A DNA stretch of 64,000 bases from Cheilinus undulatus (GCF_018320785.1 NC_054884.1:18725667-18789666), one strand, 5' to 3'; shown: positions 11,225-42,469, counted from the first letter of the stretch. The notes: generated by a model from the letters alone, not told the origin. Translations and numbers: made by a program.

Positions 11225-13001
11225 TTCTGCAGGTGCAAGAAAAAAATCTGTCTGTCAGTACCATCGCGTTTTGTTGCTGTTACAACTCAGAACTGTTTTT
11301 GGTGCTTCTGTAGTCCGTCAACATCCTGACAAGATCAGATCCTTTTTCCAAAATATGACTCCTTAGAAAAGTCATTTTTCTGGTTTAGTTTCCTAAGCAT
11401 CTTTTCACATGCAACATGCAAGGATTGAACAGGCACATGTTCGCAGTTGTTAAAACTCTTAATGAATATTTACTTTAAATTAGGGGCTTTTTTAATCTTG
11501 GAGGAGACATAACTGTGGCGATCTGGGCAGGTAATATTCTATCCTCTGTAAGTTCCAATACACCATTCCATATTGCGCAAACCACTCGGCATTCCTATAA
11601 AATATCAAAAAAAATTATTTTAGAACACTTAACACAGAAGAATTCAATTAATCTTTTGCTGCTTTTCATCATGATCATCATTTGTTGTTTTAATCACAGC
11701 AAAACTAGAGGGCATTTCCAAAATAATACTGCAGTATTGAAGCTATAATTATTGTAGTAGTAAAGAGCATGTAAGACTCAAAGAAAGAGAGAAAAAGGTG
11801 GTGAAGGGGACAGATTAGGTGAGGAGTTATTCATGATTAATTTGAATAAAAATAACTCAGTCTTATATGTATAGATATATGTTAATATGAGACTTTCAGG
11901 TCCCCATTAGGGGGCACTGTTTAGTTATTTAAGCACCACATTTGCTCAGAAAATGTGAAAAAAAAAAATTGAATGATAAAGAAAATTCCCAAAGTAAGGG
12001 GGGTGGGGGGTCATGATGGGGGAGCATGGCAAGACTAAATTAAATCAGTGCAAACCGACCTGCACTGCTACCAAAGCATAGCAAATTTTGTGAGAGGGCC
12101 TCAAGGTACAGGTAACAATGATTTTAAACCAGACACCATGACTACTGAGTCACATTTCGCTCAGTGGGTAATAACAAGAGCTACCGTCTCTTCTTCGCCA
12201 CACCCAGCCTCTGTGATATAGGAGTTTTCCTGCTGTTGCCTCAATTAAGACAAAATACAGATCAAGACTGAATACAAATAAGTGGTGGTCTTACAGCTGT
12301 ACCATTACTTAAAATATATGTAGCATTCAACAAACCCAAAATAGTCACTGAAGTTGTTGCAGGATGGGGGGATTAATCTTACATAATTGCAGTAGTAGTT
12401 GTTCCCATAGTTTGGGAACAACTTTAATAGTGTAAACAGATCCAAAGCAATACACAACAACTGCACTTCTGAATGCTTTACATAAAGTTTAACTGAAATA
12501 TAGTTATTCTGTTATTTAAAGGGTGTTATAAATGTAACTTTAAGAGGAAAGCTTATTCCCGTTTTAATATTCATTTTTTAAATCACAGGAACGAGGAAGC
12601 AGGCAAATATGATGTATGATTTGCAACAATACCAAAACTACTCTAATAACAGCGCATTCAAAATTCAACATTAGATACACACAGATGGGTGTGTTATGGC
12701 AACATGTACTCAAGTATGAAACATACAATACTTTTCCTGATAAGCGCCTCATTGAAAAGTCATACATATTTTCATTTGTGAACAGAAATTCAGTGTTAAT
12801 CTTGAACGTTAGGTTTAGTTTTAATAGAGTTTAAAGTTACAAAGCACAGATTGACAGCACAGCACAGCAGGGGGTCTGACATCTATCAGCGTTAGATTAG
12901 ACTGCATGCCTACTGATGGCCGCCATGTCTTTCGTAACAACAGATGTAAACTTAAATCATTGTACATGCAGCAATGGTTTCATCAATAACGTTTCCCTTA
13001 C
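11225..13001 (-). other. irf3: Probable irf3 5' UTR intron
   Basis: Immediately upstream of the irf3 ATG the minus strand reads CTTGCACCTGCAG then AA-ATG, a good splice acceptor only a few bases before the start codon. A matching donor (GTAAGG on the minus strand, 13001-12996) follows a candidate non-coding exon. The stretch itself is AT-rich with no gene. A small palindrome, GTTGTTCCCA...TGGGAACAAC, lies near 12388-12412. Confidence 0.55.
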
Positions 13002-13170
13002 TTGATGGACGAACGATCAGCTGGTGTTGCAGTTGGTGCTGTGGTCTCGTGCAGTTGTTGTCAGACGTCAGCAGTGCAAACGTGCCCTGTGAGCAAAGAA
13101 AGTAGTATATCCCAGCACACAATTCCTTAAGTACAAAGCAGGACACAGTGGGGTGGTAGTAAGCCGTGTC
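13002..13170 (-). other. irf3: Candidate irf3 non-coding first exon
   Basis: On the minus strand the sequence ends CGTCCATCAA with donor GTAAGGG, and it lies just downstream of the kappaB/ISRE/CRE cluster. The transcription start is not determined; 13170 is an approximate upstream limit. Inferred only from splice and promoter signals. Confidence 0.45.
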
Positions 13171-13180
13171 GGGTTTTCTT

Positions 13181-13234
13181 GGGAAACTCCGAGTCTCAGT
13201 TTCGTTTTCTGAATGTGACGTCAGAGGGAGTTTC
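13181..13234 (-). promoter_or_regulatory. irf3: kappaB + ISRE + CRE cluster at the putative irf3 promoter
   Basis: Within 54 bases the plus strand contains GGGAAACTCC (13181-13190, fits the NF-kappaB consensus GGGRNNYYCC), AGTTTCGTTTTC (13198-13209, a full match to the ISRE consensus AGTTTCNNTTTC), TGACGTCA (13216-13223, a perfect CRE/ATF site) and a second AGTTTC half-site (13229-13234). GAAACTCC at 13183-13190 and GGAGTTTC at 13227-13234 form inverted flanks. The order and density recall the interferon-beta enhancer. I infer interferon- and virus-inducible transcription of irf3. Confidence 0.75.
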
Positions 13235-13479
13235 ATACCGACCGGGCCCTCTAGGTGGGGTCACACACAAATAGACGCACAAGCACATTTAGATTTGTGT
13301 CCTTGTGAGGTCCCATACACTCATAAACTAGAATAACAGAAAAAATAAGCTAATAAATAAAAAATAACAACAACAAAATACTCACTTTAAGCTGTGTTCT
13401 TTCTGATGTAGATACAATGAAAACGTTCTGCTGATCAGTCACATTTTTAAACGCACATCAAATTTCAAATTTTTCAGGT

Positions 13480-14500
13480 CTCTATCTCTTTTTTTACTTC
13501 TTATCTTGTAATTATGACTTTGAATCTAATTATTACAATTTATGTCATAGTAATAACTCACTACCTTGAAACTCTGCCTTTTAAACGCATATTTTTCACT
13601 TTTTATCTCATAATTTTGACTTTTTGTTACCATTTTGACTTTTAACTACAATTATGACTTTTGATTTCATGATTATCGTCATTATTATGACTTAAAATCT
13701 CAAAATTCAGACTTTTTAGCTAACAATTGTGGTTTTGTGGTCATAATCTTGACTTTTAAGCTCATGATTATAACTTGTCTCATGATTTTGATTCAAAATC
13801 TAGTAATTTTGACTTTTAAACTAATAAATTGATTTTTTTCCTTAATATTTTTTAGCTTTTTCTCATAATTTCATCCATTTACCTCAAAATGCCGACTTTT
13901 TAGATTACATTGAAATGCTTTAGTTTTATAATTTTGAAAATCTCATAATTGTCTTAAAATTTAATTTAAACTTTTTTTTACCTCAAAATGAGGACTTTTA
14001 ATCCGATTTAGATTTTTTATCTCATAACTAAGATTATTGATATAAGGTTTATGTTTTACAATTTAATCATTTTAGCCTTTTACCTCAAAATTATGACTTT
14101 TTTCACATATAATTGTTTTACTCGTAATTTGGACTTTCAAGCTCTTAAAATATTTTTTTTCTATCTCATAATTTTGACTTTTTACATCACAGTAATGGCT
14201 TTTGTTACCTAATTTTGACTCTTTATCGAATTGTTTTACTCTCTTTATTTTGACTTATAAATCTCAGAATGACTTTTAATCTTATGATGCTACTTGTCTC
14301 ATGGTTTATAATGTACAATCTGGTAATTTTTACTTTCAAACTCATAATATTGACTTTTTCTAATGACCTTTTGACTTTTTACCTAATAATAATCAGGTTT
14401 TTTTTTAATCACAGTTAGATTTTTTATCTCATAATTGTTACTTTTATCTCACAATTGTGACTTTTTAATCTCATAATTTCAATGAAAGATTATTAATTTA
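13480..14500. repeat. AT-rich degenerate minisatellite (CTCATAATTTTGACTTTTTA-type unit)
   Basis: Roughly 1 kb is built from diverged copies of a unit of about 20 bases close to CTCATAATTTTGACTTTTTA. Examples begin near 13608, 13778, 14164 and 14432. No open frame or RNA gene was seen. Copies differ by point changes and small indels, indicating an old array. Confidence 0.75.
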
Positions 14501-15637
14501 TTTGATCATTTCTTCCCTTTCAAATGTATGTATTTTTTCAAATGGCAGAAGTGGGCTTCCATAAAAACCTGGCTGAATAAAGGTTAAATTAAAAAATAAA
14601 ATAAAATAAAGATCCCAGTTATGTTTTTAAAAAAACATGGTTTCAGATGTAAATAGGGCATACTACAATTTCACTGGAATGTTTTATTAAATAAGCATGC
14701 TTAGACTTTAAATTTTCAACTACAGGATGAAATGTGTGGCCTAAAAATCGGACATTTCTGTGAATGCCTTTCAGAGGCTTGTGATTTATAAATTAAAATT
14801 GTGTAGACTGCATACCTGATAACGGTCACAGATAATCCGTTTTAGGGGGAACCTTACCAATATTTTTCATCCTTATTAGATAAACATAAGTGTCTTTTAT
14901 AATTAATATTGTGCAAATAATCACACTAGATCTTGAAATTCTGAGAAAAATTTAAAGATAAACTCACACAAAGGCTGCCACTGTGAACTCTGGGTAGTGC
15001 TGTCAAATGTTTTGTGTTGCTCCTCTCACATCTTTCTGATTGCACTCACCTTGATCTACATTACAGTAACCCCTTCATTACTATCAGCTTCACTAAAGTG
15101 CACTCAGGTTTTAAAGTTTTCTCTACACAGCAATCTATTGTTCGTTTGTACAACATACACTACTGTTGATCTAAAAAGGACAATATATCTAAATATGCAG
15201 CGTTCCTTTTCAACTTTGAAAAACTTTACTGCTTAAATTTTTCAACTAAACAGCCAACATTTCTTTAAAATAAGTTTTTATAAACTTCACTTTTCATTTA
15301 AAGTTAATTGGACTTCTATTCATTGCATTTCTATGGCTTGTTTTTTGTCACTGGCATGCACAAGTAAATATCTTATGTCTGCTTTTTGTTTTAATGACTT
15401 GGTAAGTTCCCTTGAATATAGACAAAAATGGTCTGAAACTGCTAACTTTTTGTTTTTCTGTTTGCTTGACCGACTTTGACCCTTAAAAAGCCAAAAATCT
15501 CCAAACACATGAGATCTAAGACAAAATACCCTCACATCTAATGTCTAGAAATGAAAATGAGCTTAAAGATCACTGTAGGTCAACTATAGGCCAGCAGACA
15601 CTGTAGGGAAATGAAGCAGCGTTTGTTCTTTGCAGAT
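14501..15637. other. Intergenic sequence between irf3 and prr12, no gene seen
   Basis: AT-rich, with only short frames and no recognisable similarity. The right end leads into the probable prr12 3' UTR. Confidence 0.55.
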
Positions 15638-16856
15638 TTTATTTGTTTCTCAAATACAGGAGAGTTAATGTACAGAAGGACAAAGAATTTCATCAAGAAC
15701 TGTACAATATTTACAAACATTTTTTTTTCCTTTTTTATGGAAAATTAGATTGTTTTCAAAATAAGTCGTAGTATGCACAAACATCAAAATGATAAAAATG
15801 AAATGACTATTTCCTCTTTAAATATTACTTATTTATACTCCTTCTTCCCACATGGGGAACGGATAGTTTACTTCTTTTTCTTTGCACCTGCATGACTGAT
15901 GATTGAACTGAAGCACAACAATGTTAAGTTTCAAATAGATCTGCCCGTCCTCTTCTTCTTCTTTTTTTCTTCTTTCTTTTTTATTATTTTACACCCACTG
16001 TACTACATCCAATATTTCTGTCTCAGTCTGTTTGTATAGAGGGGAAGACGGCTTGGATATGTGGGTTACGACTGTATACTGAACCTGTAGAAAATAAAAG
16101 GTATTTAAAATGTTTCGGGCAGCAAACCCAGCGCTTGTGAGAGTTTAAGTTAAAAACCTCCTCATATAAATAATAAAAATGTGTTTATATATTATCACAC
16201 AGCGGACTGGAGCTGCCCTTCACATAGCACAGGATGAGAGAGAGAGAAAGAGAGCGTTTTATCACATTTCATGTTTCTATCCTGGACGAGTCCATGCTCA
16301 CGCTGCTCACGGCACACTCCACACGCAGTTTAAAAAGCATTCTCACCCTCTTCCACTCTTTTCAAAAGCCGACAGCTGATGTTAGTCTTCAAAAAATAAT
16401 TTATGTAAAAACTAAGTGGTAATAGTTTATCTTTGAACTATCGTCTTTATGACGCACGCTTAACACAATGTCAGTTGCTCCTCGGTCGACTTGGCTTTTT
16501 TTTTCGGCTCCTCCTCTTTGTCCTTCGCTCCCTTTTCAACAATTCCCTCTGACCCACCAGCGACCCCTGATCTGGTAGGGCAGGGTGGGGTCCCCCTTCC
16601 TCACAAAGTACGACAATTCTTTAGTCATTGATCGACAACAAGAAAAAGAACAGAGGCCAGTGTCCGAGGTCACATGAACAGACCTCTTTGTGTTCGTCAA
16701 GGGCCTTAAAAATCCATCCTCAGATCTTAGAGATTTGAAGAAGACGTGGTGGGGGGGCTGTACAGTGGGATCCATCATTTTCCTTTTTGGATTTTCTTCT
16801 TTTTTTTTTAAATCCTCTTAACCTTAAATTCTTTGTCTCTTGTTTTTGCAAGCAGC
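15638..16856 (-). other. prr12: Probable prr12 3' UTR
   Basis: The sequence follows the prr12 stop codon on the minus strand. An AATAAA (TTTATT on +, 15638-15643) about 1.2 kb downstream is a plausible poly-A signal. No other coding sequence is apparent. The true end is not determined. Confidence 0.45.
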
Positions 16857-36090
<19,234 letters not shown>

Positions 36091-36960
36091 TTATGTGCTG
36101 TACAATGTGTGCGATGAGGACGAAAGCAACACGCAGATTATGGGTAAAAAACCCAGTCTTTCCAGTTCTCGGTTTCAGGCTTTTTTCCCCGGTTTCATAA
36201 GCAAGTCCTCAGGAGTGGAAAACAGCATATTGAAAGAGAAATGGAGGGGAGGAGGAGAAAGCTGGATGAAAAAAGAGGGGGGTCTACGGGGCTATAATCC
36301 AACCACCTCCAAAAAAGCCAGTCTTTCTCCTTTTCCTGCGCCTTTCACGTTTATCATTTCCACGATTGCTGATTTAGTCCACAATCAGTCACGGTCATGA
36401 TGAAGATGCCGCGGATTTGGCCCCTGATGGACGAATAGCTGATAAACATTTGATTTGAATGCGTCCTTTTCACCGTCTCTCCTCCCCTTTCTTCAGGCTA
36501 GTCTTTGCTACGCTGCTAGCAACAGAAAAGATTGCAATCGATGGGCCACGTTGGTAGCAATCATTCCCCTTGGACGAGCAAAGAAATCCCCAATTTCAAA
36601 ATCTTTTTTCTTTGCATGCAAATCGTTCCCACCCCCCCCTCCGGAGCAGAGCTGTGGGCTAGCAGCAGATGCTAGCTGTCAGTAACGTCGCATCAAAATA
36701 AAACAGGGCTGCTTTTATTTCCCCAAACGCTCCCAATTTCTCTTCTTTCTTAAGCTACCCGAGTAAAAGCGACGACGAGTTTGTCCACATGGCGAAAATA
36801 CAGCAATAGTACGAAAAAAATCTTAAAAACCGAACTAGGAAGTGAAAAGAAAGCAGGCCGCGTTTTAATATTTTTTCTCATTTTCCTCCGGAGACGCCAT
36901 TTTTGAAGGCGGCTGGCCGCTGTCCGTCCTCCCTCTCCCCCTCTCTGTCTCAGCGCCGAG
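36091..36960 (-). promoter_or_regulatory. prr12: Putative prr12 5' UTR and promoter, GC-richer than surroundings
   Basis: The region upstream of the prr12 ATG contains many CpG dinucleotides in patches, notably 36480-36560 and 36840-36965. On the minus strand AAAAATGGCGTCT at 36893-36905 matches the YY1-type core ATGGCG often found just downstream of vertebrate transcription starts. This suggests initiation slightly right of 36905. No clear TATA box was identified. Confidence 0.5.
36865..36900 (-). CDS. Possible 11-codon upstream ORF in prr12 leader
   Basis: If transcription starts right of 36905, the leader contains ATG GCG TCT..., an 11-residue frame MASPEENEKKY ending in TAA. Its ATG overlaps the YY1-like core, so it may simply be the binding site. 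No homology supports a functional peptide. Confidence 0.25.
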   Translation of the reverse strand: MASPEENEKKY

Positions 36961-39440
36961 ACTCACTCAGTGTCTGCGGTGACCTCCATTCACCGACCCT
37001 GCAAGCTTTTTCACATTTTCATCTCATTGATAGGTTTGTTATTAATTTTAGAAACATTTTTTCATGGACAAAAAAAAATAGTCAGCTGTTTGCACTGAGC
37101 GCCGTGATTGGCTGAGACGCATTCGAGTGCAAACATTATTTCCAGTAATAACCAGATATCTACAGGCCCACAGCTAGAGCTTTGCAAATGCACATCTAAA
37201 GCATGCAGACTGTGTGAGAGACGGTGCCATTTCCTGCCTCAGTCAGACTGGCAGTTTGCCCATAACCTCCATGCCAATATGGGATATTTTCCCCCCTTTA
37301 GATATGCAAATTGCTCAAATACACCGGAGGCTATTTTGGGATTCTTTTGCTGAATATATTATTGGGAGAACCTGTCAAACAGATCTTATTGCACTTGATT
37401 TGTACGCCAGCAGATGGCACACTGATTTTTATGGTTATTAAAAAGGGGAGGGTCCAGAGATGCTCAGTTTTTATTCATATTTCATATATTAGGAGTTTGA
37501 CATTGTCTGACTGGTTTTTAAATGTCCTATAATTAGCTATATTCACGTGTACCATGTGCATTCAAACACGACAACCAGGATCAGTAAGTAGAAGCCGCTG
37601 CATTCTGATTCTAAAGGTGTTTTGCTCAATGTTATTATAATATCTTTGTTTACAAGTAGTCATGAAGGACCCTCTAAATAGCCTAGTTGTTCTACCGTCT
37701 ATGAGTTCTACAGAAATTCATCATTGTGAAATTGGTCGTGTGTCGCCCTCTAGTGGTTGAGTTGGATTCTTTAAAATATTGAGAACTTGAGCCTTGAACA
37801 CACCTTTCAATTTATACAATCTTGAATAGTCTTCGAGATTCAGAGGAAACTTTACTATAAAAATTACTGTACAAACTTCAGGTTTGATTTTATTCAGAGA
37901 CATATATCATAAATTACAATAGACATATCTGATCAATATATTAACTGACCCGGAAAAAAAAAGACTTTTCCCTCAATTTTCCAAAGAATCTACAACACAA
38001 TCGAGACATTAAAAACAAAACTTAATGCCAGTGCTCTGTTTTACCTTCATTACTCCATTAATAACTCAGTATTTAAGTGTGAACTGTGATGAATATTCAA
38101 AATGTTCACTTTTCTTCAATGTGTTTAAGCAACCATTCTTTACTCTATATTTTTCCAACTTTTATTTAAATATTTGTATTTTTAATATATTTTTATGTTT
38201 TTTAAATGTTTGTATAGACTGAGAAATGTAACAAATGTGTGTTTTGTTGAGTGAGTTAATTCAGTAAAATGAAAATAATTCATTCATAATACAAATAACA
38301 AATGAGTTGAAGAAGTTGTGTTTATTTATTTATTTTTGATATTTGTTATCACTGTCTCAAATTAATTTGAAGAATAAAATGTCCCCAGTGTAGGCTAATG
38401 TTTTATGAGGGTCTTTGACTGGCCAAAGTTTAGGAACTATACTGTACCATTATCAAAATATACAACTGAGACCACTTTTAACACCAGTGCGAATGCTAAT
38501 TTGACATTTTATTGGTCAAACAAATGCTCCAACTCTCAGTTCAACCTGTTAATCCAGCTGTGAAAAACAAAGTCAGACTCTGTGGTCTGTTTTCAGGAGG
38601 AGGCTCTCCCCTGTAGTGAGCATTTTAGATGCATTATGTGGCCTTTGTGATGTAGAGTATGTGAGTCAAAAGGTCAGAGAGTGCATATTCATTACAAAGT
38701 GTGTAAAACAAAGGATGGGAGTGAAAGAATTTTAGAATAGCTAATGATATAGGTGGATGTACTTAAAGCTCCTGTGAGGAATTTTTCAACCTCTGTTTGC
38801 TTTTGCTTCTTTAGGCGATAAAGAGGCATCAGTATAAATTACCTCTGGTTTAATTTTGACTGGCCTGCACCGGGTTCTACGAATAAAAACTGAAAAAGGA
38901 TCAAGAAACTTGATTGTATTGTACTTCTTAGTTTTAAACTGGGTGATGTTGCTGTGTTATTTAAGTAAACAAACATTTTGACAAGAAGAATTGGTTGGCA
39001 TGTTTTTTTTCATGACTAAACTGAGACAACATTCATGGCAAACATATTGACAATAATGATATATGATATGATTGTCAACCATTAATGGAAAACTGTGATT
39101 TAGGCTGTTTTTTCTTTGGTAAATTGAATCACTAAACATATCTCAGCACTTTTACTGGATTAGTTTTACTAACTTGAATAAAACTAACAGTGAGATAGAT
39201 TAAAGTGGCTTGCTCATCCTTAAATTTTCTGTTTGCAGCCGTCAGGGAAAATGTTTGGACACTCCTGTCTCAGAAGAAGAACTATAGCCATCAAAATCAC
39301 TTAAAACTGTTAGATAAAACGTTGTAGCAGTTACTAATCTCTTGCATGAATAATTTCCCTCGCACTCAGTCTGTGCCAAGCCCCCCTTCCCTCCCTTATC
39401 GTCTATCCCTCCATCTCTGTAACTAATCTCTTACTGTGCT
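36961..39440. other. Intergenic sequence between prr12 and the CX9C gene
   Basis: AT-rich sequence with no coding exon recognised on either strand. A MITE-like end (TTAAAGCTCCTGTGAGGAA) begins at 38763. The 37.0-37.6 kb part contains several short AT-rich runs only. Confidence 0.55.
38763..38840 (+). repeat. MITE terminal sequence (TTAAAGCTCCTGTGAGGAA)
   Basis: One of five dispersed copies of the same end sequence in this window. It points towards an inverted copy ending at 40979. Together they bracket exon 1 of the CX9C gene, but may be separate insertions. Confidence 0.5.
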
Positions 39441-39499
39441 TGACTTTAGCCCGAGCAGCAGCTCATGCACCTCCACAAACTCAGCTCTGCTCTGTCAAA

Positions 39500-41084
39500 A
39501 TGCCAGACTCTAATGAAGCTGTGCCAGCGCCGTGCCAGGTTATCAAGGAGGATGTCGACAAGTGGTGAGCTCTGACAGGAATGATGTATAATTATTGATG
39601 CTAAAAATGGGATTAAGACAAAACAAAATGTGCATTTAATTCATAAATGAATCATTACGAGCTCTTTAGTGCCTGCAAAAAGTGTCATGTTGTAACTTTT
39701 TGCCCTCAAGGCAGATTGAGAAATTCACTTCCCATCATCTTGAGTTAAATGCATGCTCTCAGTAGGCTATATCCATTCTAACTTCTTATTGCCTGTGGGA
39801 TGAACATTTAGTCCATATGGAGCTAGACAAATTGTTCACAGAGTTGTGACATTTACATTGGGCTCTTACAGTAATGTAAACATCTCGAGGTGCAGAAATA
39901 GATCCAAGGTTTAAAATAGGCGCCCACATGTATGACCTATTGCTGCAAGAGAGGAGCAGCACATTCCTGCCCGCTGGTTCGTGTTACTTGCAGATATTCA
40001 GTGCGTGTCCACGTGCAGCGGTGATTAGTAGTGGAGCTGCTGTGCAGATTACACACTCTTCTTCACCAAATGCAGATAAAAGCAGCTGTGGGGCTTTGAG
40101 TTGAAATGCTTTATTATCAGAAGATACTGTCATAATCCCAGTGATGCACATGTAGACTGAGCTATAAAGATATTCTGTCTGTCCTGTGCATATTTCAGAT
40201 GTCTAATTTATCTATTTAGCCTTATTTACAAGGCCACCCATATGGGGGATAAAAGGGGAGAGCTTTCTGAGCTCAGCCAAACTAAGGGCCGATGGAGGTC
40301 AGCAAATTAGGGTCCACTGTAAAGTTAAGCTGTGATAACCATAACTTTAACCTGAATAATGACCACTCTTATAAGCAACAAAAAGTGAATTCTATTTTTT
40401 TGTGTGGTCATAAAAATACATCCTTTTCCAAAATGCAAACCCCTTTTCTAAAAGAAAAAATGCATTTTTCTTAGGGATGTTAACAATGTGGATGGCCACA
40501 CTCAACTAAATGATTAGGAAAGAAATGCCAGACTTCATAGCTAAGCCATGATTTGCATAAATGTCAGGATGCATAAAGAAGAGGAACTGGGCAAGCTTTT
40601 TAAAAGAGAAAAGAATAATTGTGAAAAGAGACCAAAAATTGGGTTAAACTGGTAAAAAAAATTGTATAAAAGGGTTAAAAGTGACACAAATGGACAGGGA
40701 GTTGCAAAATACAAATACAGGCAAAAAGTGGTAAAAAATATTTCCAAAAGGGACAAAAATGGGATAAAAGTAGCAAATAAAGTTCCAAAAATGAAAAATG
40801 GTGCCAGACAGAATTAGCCCTTTTCACCTTTCACTGCAAACATTTATTACCACAAAAACTGACTGTTGAAAGAAAGCACCTGAACATGCACAGAAAAAAA
40901 TAGCAGAGAGATATCACACTTTGTCCTTAGGGGGGCACTAAAATGAACACAAACCAAGAGTTCCTCACAGGGGCTTTAAATCTGCTTTTTTTTTTTCAGT
41001 GTAAAAGACAAAGGAGCAGAGAGCTGTAAAGATCTGATGGATGCCTTCCAGGCCTGTATCAAAACTCTGTCAGAGGGATCATAA
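39500..41084 (+). CDS. 49-aa twin-CX9C protein, COX17-like without the copper-binding Cys-Cys
   Basis: Two coding exons join in phase: 39500-39564 (MPDSNEAVPAPCQVIKEDVD...) and 41000-41084 (TAA). The intron is GT-AG with a poly-T acceptor. The cysteines at residues 12, 22, 31 and 41 follow C-x9-C-x8-C-x9-C, exactly the spacing of the CHCH fold in COX17. The VKDKGAESC and FQAC parts also resemble COX17's EKGEEHC and HKEC. COX17 delivers copper to cytochrome oxidase in the mitochondrial intermembrane space through a Cys-Cys pair just before this fold. Here the equivalent position is Ala-Pro-Cys, so copper transfer as in COX17 is unlikely. Proteins with this fold are usually imported by the MIA40 pathway. 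The gene is intact, with a spliced 3' UTR and AATAAA. A diverged relative of another CHCH family cannot be excluded. Confidence 0.78.
40600..40810 (+). repeat. Degenerate short-unit repeat (GGCAAAAATGGGTTAAAAGTG-like)
   Basis: About ten diverged copies of an A-rich unit near 20 bases, such as GACAAAAATGGGATAAAAGT. The same unit in the opposite orientation forms 63470-63700. Located in the intron of the CX9C gene. Confidence 0.55.
40900..40979 (-). repeat. MITE terminal sequence, inverted copy
   Basis: Ends AGTTCCTCACAGGGGCTTTAA, the reverse complement of the end family seen at 38763 and 50786. It lies directly before the acceptor of the second coding exon of the CX9C gene, so that acceptor's poly-T tract abuts the element. 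Confidence 0.55.
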
Positions 41085-42025
41085 CAAACAACATCCTCAT
41101 AAATGTAAGTAAACAAAAAACAATCATGCATATTTTATTGAAGACAAAGTCTAGAACTACCACCTGGTGGTTATATGTCTCCATAAGGTGTATAAATACC
41201 AGACAGTGTAAGTATAGTTAGAAGGGCTGAACAAAGGATGAACATAAACCCAGTCATCTTGACTCTGGATAATTCTAATCTTCTCAGTTCATCTTTGAGT
41301 CAGAGTGGGCATTTGTGCAAAGTTTCTCAAAGCATGCTGTGATAGATAACTGAAGAATGCTACCAGAAATGTGAACTGATTTCTAAAGTTTATCAAGAAA
41401 ATAGACAGGATTGGTGAACTGAAACAGCGAAAATTTATTTTTTCATTTTCCAGAAAAATTACTATATTTAAAAAAAAAATGAGATTACAAAACTAGTTTT
41501 CTTGTGATAAAGAGGGAATTTTGATTCACTTCTTTTCAATTCTAACTTTATAACACACTTAGTAACACAAAAAGATACAGTAGCACCCTTTTTCTCTTTT
41601 TACAAAAATACCATAAACATTCATAATTTAAGTACAGTATATTAAAAACTTTTTCAATAAATAAAGACTTCAAAAAGGCCTGATTCAAATAAGTTAAATC
41701 ATTTAATGTACAAGCTTGAAGAGTATTTACAGCTGTAGTTACAAACATTTCACCTAAGCTACCTGTAGCCTCTGTGTGCTTGCTCTCTTAGAGTTGGTCC
41801 ATAAGTGTACTGTAAACAGAAGCAGACTGCAAACTAAACGTTAAACTGAGGTCACTTCAAAGCATGTGTACACAAATTAAATCTGCAATCAAGAATATTT
41901 CCTTGCACATTCATCATTGCCTGTAGATATCAAGATATTAGACCCCATTACAGACATCAAGACTACTATTGAGAGTTTAAAACCAGGACATTTTTGTGAT
42001 GGTTCAACTCAGCACTTTTACCAGC

Positions 42026-42026
<1 letters not shown>

Positions 42027-42081
<55 letters not shown>
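42027..42081. repeat. (TA)n microsatellite
   Basis: About 27 uninterrupted TA dinucleotides. The repetitive IY codons seen in frames here are meaningless. Confidence 0.97.
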
Positions 42082-42084
<3 letters not shown>

Positions 42085-42469
42085 AGGACAATAAGGGATC
42101 ATATAGACAGTATCTACCGGACACCAGCACTAAAAACAACCAGGTCATCTGAATATATTAAATGTTTAAATGTTTCACTCATCTGTCACAAGTTTTAGTT
42201 GTTTTATCTAATTGTAATAATGGAAAAAACAGCATTTTTGGCTCCATAATATGGCAGAGAATAAGTTAGCATCTCTGGAAACAAATGTAAATGAGTCACA
42301 ATCAAGATGAAAACGAAGTGAAACAGAATGTTTGGATGCTACTTTTTTCCATAGGGCTTCTATAGGATAAACTTTGATGCCTTCATTCGTCTTTGACGAT
42401 ATTATTCACATTTTTCTATTATTCTGCTGTCTAATAAATTTCCCATGTTTTCTCTTTTATGAATTGCAG

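Noticed and set aside
41917-42198. Open frames containing long IYIYIY runs
   Set aside because: Caused by the TA microsatellite at 42027-42081.
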